Positions 59,443 through 64,000 of a stretch of 64,000 nt of DNA are shown in pieces. The stretch comes from Epiperipatus broadwayi (lineage: Eukaryota > Onychophora > Udeonychophora > Euonychophora > Peripatidae). Position 1 is the stretch's first letter, and the number at the start of each line of letters is the position of its first letter. The position numbers were made by a program, and so were the translations under genes. Below the pieces are notes generated by a model. That model was not told the origin of the DNA, did not search any database, and saw only the letters and a list, made by a program, of their open reading frames with translations. The DNA lies in assembly GCA_028023455.1 (NCBI GenBank), contig JAQFVV010012508.1, positions 3,529,877-3,593,876 of the forward strand, read 5' to 3'.

Positions 59443-59917
59443 CAGGGGTGGGCAAATAGCTGCCCGCGAAGAGTTTTTATGCGGCCCACCAAGACACTCA
59501 GAAAAATCTGCCTTAAACTGAGATTTCCTTCCTGTGCACGACCGAAGATTCATCTCATATTTTCCGCTAGGACGGCCACATCAATACACATGCATAGTGT
59601 AGATACAATATGCAGTACTTTTTCCGATTGATCTGGTTAATTTCAATTTTGTCTTCGCAACAGTAAATATATAATTTCCAATTTTAGTGAAACCATGAAC
59701 CCTCCGAAAAAACATAAAATCGGTGATGAATGTCGTATGTTTAATGACGAATGAGCAAACAAATATGTTTTTGGTAATACAGGGAATATAGCAATGTGTT
59801 TATTGTATCATGAAAAAGGTGCGGCCATCCGTTAATCTTCGCTTCCACAGTGTGGCCCCCGATGCGGCTCTCCACTAACCTCTGCAGCTCCCGAGCCAAA
59901 ACGATTGCCCACCCCTG
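59443..59917 (+). mobile_element. Non-autonomous hAT element (internal deletion) with 8-bp TSD
   Basis: The ends CAGGGGTGGGCAA and TTGCCCACCCCTG are perfect inverted repeats. A perfect 8-bp target duplication CTCTAAAT flanks it (59435-59442 and 59918-59925). It keeps the transposase N-terminus but lacks the catalytic part, so it is a deletion derivative. Confidence 0.92.
59696..59835 (+). pseudogene. hAT transposase N-terminal remnant (GTF2IRD2-like)
   Basis: From the ATG at 59696 the frame reads MNPPKKHKIGDECRMFNDE, then a TGA where Trp is usual, then KYVFGNTGNIAMCLLYHEK. This matches the start of hAT transposases whose N-terminal BED-like zinc finger begins in this way; the second Cys of the expected pair is lost. 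Confidence 0.75.
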
Positions 59918-59925
59918 CTCTAAAT

Positions 59926-61322
59926 GCATTTTCAAGAGGAAGTAAATAGTGAAACATTTTTAAGGATAATGGTATGTTTAAGATATCGGAAATGCTTATA
60001 AAATAGTAATCTTATGATTGCATTTGCTCAAATTTATTCTTTACTGATAGGTTACAACTTTTTTGAAGTTATTCGAATACTTTAAAGATATGAGTTTCAA
60101 ATTATTATATTTAAAAATTTAATCCAAGCTTTATATCTAAAATATGCAGATTAAAGTGAGTTATGTTCTGTGAATAGCCTTCAATTGATGTATATCTGAG
60201 TTGCATTTAAGTGTATTATGAGAATTTATGAAGATAAAAACCACAGAGTCGTAATTATGGGTTTTATTTGAAGAGAAAATATTCATTACATCTATGTCTT
60301 CTAAGTTTGTATATATATATATATTAATTCAAAATAAATACATACAAAATGCATATAGAGAAAACTGATTTAATTCCAAAATAGCATGGTATGTTTAGCA
60401 TGCTTTCGACTAACTGATAACAGCAGGGCATACATATCCTGCTATTTTAGGATTAAATCACGCGTTTCTCTATCTACATTTTGTATACTTTGTTCTGAGA
60501 AAAGTTATTTTAAAATTCAAAGTTATAAATATATTATTTTTCTGGAAATGACTGACCTTGCAGTAGAATAGTGCATGACATTTGTTTAATAGGAGACTCA
60601 AGAAATTATTAATGTTTAGTGTTTATGTACTTTGTATTTCTGCACATAAAAGATAATTTAGTCTTTCTCATGTGATGACTTTTATGAAGTATTAAACCAT
60701 GTGTAGATTACGAAGCTCTACATAATGAAGAGTAGCTTCAGAATATTTTATTATTATGAAAGAAGAAAAGGATATATTCTTATTAATCCAGATATTATAT
60801 GATTGATCATAGCCTTTAATTATTATAATTTTGTTTCTCAGTCAAGATATGAGATAGATTCATTATTTGAGCTTAGCATTATGTACACATTTTAGGGTTG
60901 GATTACTTTATTGAAAATTTGCTGGATAATTTTTTTTTTTTAATTTTTTTTTTGGTGCAATCTATTTTTGAGATATTTGTATATTTGCCTAAATGATTAG
61001 TCACTTATTACCTATGTGTGCATTAACTAAAAATATTTGTTGTGTAATAAGTGATTCTACATATATGTTAGTATATGGTATTTCAGAAATACTAAATTTG
61101 ATTTAAATCAAAATAATCATTAAACATATTTATGTAAGTTAAGGGATAATAGTCTTTATATTAATGATAGTACAAGTTAAATATTTAAGTGTAGATAAGA
61201 TTAAATTATTTATTGGAGAAAACAATTTGAATCTGAAGCATAGCTATTAATATTTTTAGAAAAAACTATAAAGAATTGTATTTATACAATGGGAATATTT
61301 AGTGAAACTGTCAATTAAAAAG
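59926..61322. other. AT-rich DNA, no gene recognised
   Basis: No coding or repeat signal that I can classify. Confidence 0.5.
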
Positions 61323-61333
61323 TTATTCTAGCT

Positions 61334-61540
61334 AGTGTCTGAACCTACCCTGACACCTCTCTGAGGAGTGCCAAAGCACGAAATTATGGTCAGGGGTTTG
61401 GGGGGGAGGTTCCTGACAGAGATATTTTAAGCTCTGGCTAAGCATTTATCATAAAGCTTGTAGAGGAATTGGCAATCCTCTTTGATTATAACTTAGAAGC
61501 TTAAGAGATATGGTCATGTGATCTATGACTCTTATTTTGA
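61334..61540 (+). mobile_element. HF2 hammerhead element with 11-bp TSD
   Basis: A perfect target duplication TTATTCTAGCT flanks it (61323-61333 and 61541-61551). The ribozyme lies near the 5' end, followed by a short hairpin (AGAGGA/TCCTCT), then the tail GGTCATGTGATCTATGACT, which it shares with the copy at 47283 and, in part, with HF1. At 207 bp it is complete enough to define the family. Confidence 0.85.
61355..61397 (+). ncRNA. Hammerhead ribozyme fold, type I (HF2)
   Basis: Order: ACCTCT (stem I), CTGAGGA, stem II GTGC-CAAA-GCAC with the canonical first G-C pair, GAAA, a stem III reduced to U-G closing TATG, U, C (triplet GUC), AGGGGT (stem I). Stem I makes six continuous pairs with one G-U. 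All core bases are canonical. This is the most convincing single fold in the window. Confidence 0.72.
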
Positions 61541-61551
61541 TTATTCTAGCT

Positions 61552-62680
61552 TTGATTTAAATTACTTTTGATTGAATAACATATGTTGAGTTATACTGAG
61601 TTATTTTTTTTATTTATTTCTGTAGGTATATATAAAGAATCTTTTATCACTTTAATTTTGATCAGCATATACTTAGAGAGGGTGCATTAATCATCTACTT
61701 TCGTAATATCTACTCCTCTTTACCCATAAAATGAATCACAAAAAATTTAAACAAATCCAACCTTTTTTTTAAATACTTTTTCAATGCTTATTTTATTAAA
61801 TTAAAATTCAGACATAAGAAATATATATATTTATTTCTACTATACTTATATTATCCCTATTACATACCCTACAAAAACATCTTCAGTATATTTATACCAA
61901 ATATATCAGTATATTTATACCAAATATATACACGTATATACCTCTTAAATGGTGTATGTTTATATGATTAAGTATTTGTATATTTATGTATTTATATATG
62001 TTTTGCAGATCTGAGGAAGATTGCTGGGTAATCGAAACTGTCAGATGGATTAATTTTAATTTAATAAAATAAGTGTTAAAAAAGTAAAAAGAAAGATGGA
62101 TTTGTTTGATTTTTTTTATTTATAATTTTATCACTGCATAAATAAAGATAAGTTGATAATATACTTTGTAAAAATAAAATGAAACACAACCACATATATA
62201 TCTCTTTTTACTTTTAACTATCAAGTAAAATGATATATATCTCCCTGTTATTGCAGTTACTCTTATAACTATCAAGTAAAACAATACACATATCCCTCAT
62301 TAAGGTTACAGTACTTTTATAACTATTAAGTAAAGCAAATGCTCAAATGAAAATGGGGAAAAATCAAATTTAACTATAATATTGCACTCAACTTTATGAT
62401 ATATATAAAAAAAGAAAAAAATCACTTTGTTACACATATGGACATGCATATGCTGAACAATTAAATATTGCTATTATAAATGAACATTATCTTGAATATT
62501 ATTCCATCCATTTAATTCAGGAGATTTTATGATGTATCTCTTTTATATTCACAATTTATTTTTAAAAAAATCCTATTAATTTTGTTTTAATTTAAACTAT
62601 TTTAATATTGTTTTGAAATACATAACTTATATATATATATAAATTTTTTCTACAGTACAGCCTTTTTCATACCTGCATTC
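61552..62680. other. AT-rich DNA with a lone hammerhead-like core and small tandem repeat
   Basis: At 62011-62038 the P-type motif occurs singly: CTGAGGA, A, GATTGC-TGG-GTAATC, GAAAC, then TGTC and an AATAAAA nearby. A 22-bp unit (CAGTATATTTATACCAAATA) is tandemly duplicated at about 61884-61928. No coding region. Confidence 0.55.
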
Positions 62681-62690
62681 CAATATGTAA

Positions 62691-63160
62691 TATATAGGGG
62701 GTTTGAACTCAGGTTTTCACATGGTCCTCAAATATCTATGCTATCTCATACTGCTGACACACTTGATCACACACGTCAAAAAAACTAAACAATTATCAAT
62801 ATGCTAAACCAGCACTCATCAGTTGGTCTAGATTATCATCTCCACACATATATACAATCAATGCTCAGTGTATATTAGCCAATCTTCATACTTCAATGGA
62901 CAGGCTTCACTCCACACCACAACTTTTTGTCCATCCATTTCATTGAAAATCTGATGACGGAATACTCAAAGCCTTCATTGGTGCCAACCTTCTCATATGC
63001 GAAGATGATAATCTGGACTAACTGATGAGTGCTGGTTTAGCTTAAATATGAATATTGGTGTTTATTTATCTTTTTGACATGTGTGTGATCAAGTGTGTCA
63101 GCAGTATGAGATAGTGTGGATAGTTGAAGGCCATGTGAAAATCTGAGTACAAACCCCTAT
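62691..63160. mobile_element. HF3 foldback element
   Basis: The left arm (62692-62850) pairs with 63000-63158; the piece between them (62850-62995) is the body of the left unit. The arms share private variants (CAGCAGTATGAGATAG, TGATCACACACG). The string ATATGTAA lies just outside both ends and may be the target duplication. The left-arm hammerhead has lost its GAAA segment. Confidence 0.75.
63009..63064 (+). ncRNA. Degenerate hammerhead-like fold (HF3)
   Basis: CTGATGA and stem I are kept, but the GCATGAAA junction is reduced to GCTTAAA, so G12 is missing. Confidence 0.45.
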
Positions 63161-63169
63161 ATGTAACTT

Positions 63170-63721
63170 TTCATTTGGAACCAATCTGATAAAACTAAGT
63201 CATCATGAAATTATTAACATTGTTAACTGAAAAATTAACCCCTATTTTAATTATAGTTGGAAAAAAAAAGAATATATAATTATCAATATTTTGTTGCTAG
63301 CTATTATATTTAATTTTTAAGCTTCTTGAGGAATGCCAGCAAATTTTAAATGGTAAGATATAATTTAAATTACAGATTATAAATATCAGCTAATACAAAG
63401 CAATAAATTGACAATTATTCCAAAAAAATAAAATAAAAATATGTCATATTAAAATTCATTTGTTCTTGTTTTTTTTTCCTATAAAAATAAATATAAAGAC
63501 TCGTGTCTTTGTTTTACTTTTCTTTCTTTTTTGAAACCAAGTATCAAAACTACTTTAAAATATAAATCCTTGAAGTAAAATTTTATAACAATTTATCTTC
63601 TGTGGATTGCAAAAAACAGTATGCTTTACATTACCTATTTTTTCTTGAAGTTTTGTTCTTATGATGCATTTAATTAACCATTTGTCAATTTATATGTGTG
63701 TAAAATCTCTGCATTTAAATC
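63170..63721. other. AT-rich DNA, no gene recognised
   Basis: No coding or repeat signal that I can classify. Confidence 0.5.
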
Positions 63722-63729
63722 CTTTAAAT

Positions 63730-64000
63730 CAGTGGTCTTTAACCTTTTCACACCTGCGGACCGGCAAAAGTAAGGATAAGGTTTTACGGACTGGCAGAAG
63801 TTTACAGATAAATTTTCTTAAAGATGTAAACTGCTTAGCCTTATATGAGCATAATTGTTATAACTGACCAAAACAGCACTCTAGTTATTGTGTATTGTAA
63901 TGGTGTTGCTTACCTTTACATGCTGAACACTTTCTTGAGTTGCGCAGTCATACTGCTACAGAAAACAGTACAATAACAATAATTCTCATTAATGTGCTTG
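63730..64000 (+). mobile_element. Non-autonomous hAT element, cut by the window end
   Basis: It begins CAGTGGTCTTTAACC and aligns closely with the first 270 bp of the element at 50322. The bases CTTTAAAT (63722-63729) should be its left target duplication; the right end lies beyond the window. Confidence 0.85.

Noticed and set aside
1-64000. CRISPR arrays, bacterial operons or phage genes
   Set aside because: The repeats are dispersed or inverted, not regularly spaced; all recognisable coding remnants are eukaryotic transposons.

Overview
This window is non-coding, AT-rich (roughly three quarters A+T) animal DNA built almost entirely of transposable elements and their debris. I found no intact host gene. 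The animal assignment rests on a ClC chloride-channel pseudogene, hAT and integrase-type DNA transposons, a Penelope-like retroelement (PLE) with a GIY-YIG domain, and many tRNA-derived SINEs. An invertebrate, possibly a cephalopod or another lophotrochozoan, is plausible, but this is a guess and I cannot name the species.

Layout. 0-10 kb: an inactivated, intron-less ClC-3/4/5-like fragment (2.0-2.7 kb, minus), a tRNA-Gly-derived SINE, a 2.2-kb integrase-type DNA transposon with about 105-bp inverted ends, a pogo-like MITE, and an inverted pair of tRNA-Leu-like SINEs. 11-24 kb: a cluster of foldback elements (family HF1), including one nested inside another, plus a palindrome and a 5'-truncated PLE. 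24-38 kb: HF3 repeats, two diverged 2-kb repeats, a 1-kb tract with almost no C on the plus strand, and an RTE-type LINE tail. 38-52 kb: more SINEs and foldbacks, and a fossil hAT transposon (48.5-52.0 kb) containing a PLE fragment and a younger hAT element. 52-64 kb: a long HF3 palindrome, a mariner-like fossil, a 1.2-kb foldback split by an HF1 insertion, two short hAT elements, and an HF2 element.

The main result is a set of short repeats that carry hammerhead-ribozyme folds. Three families (HF1, HF2, HF3) contain, at fixed positions, the core CTGANGA - stem II - GAAA - very short stem III - NUH, closed by a perfect or near-perfect stem I. This is the type I layout known from PLEs and retrozymes. 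In HF3 the distal stem I shows compensatory base changes between copies. HF1 and HF2 copies are bounded by 8-14-bp target-site duplications and share a 3' tail (TCATGTGAT) that is also present in the 3' region of the PLE. Many copies are foldbacks whose two arms share copy-specific variants, as if one arm had been copied from the other. My inference is that these are small ribozyme-bearing retroposons mobilised by the PLE machinery, with frequent snap-back or template-switch copying.
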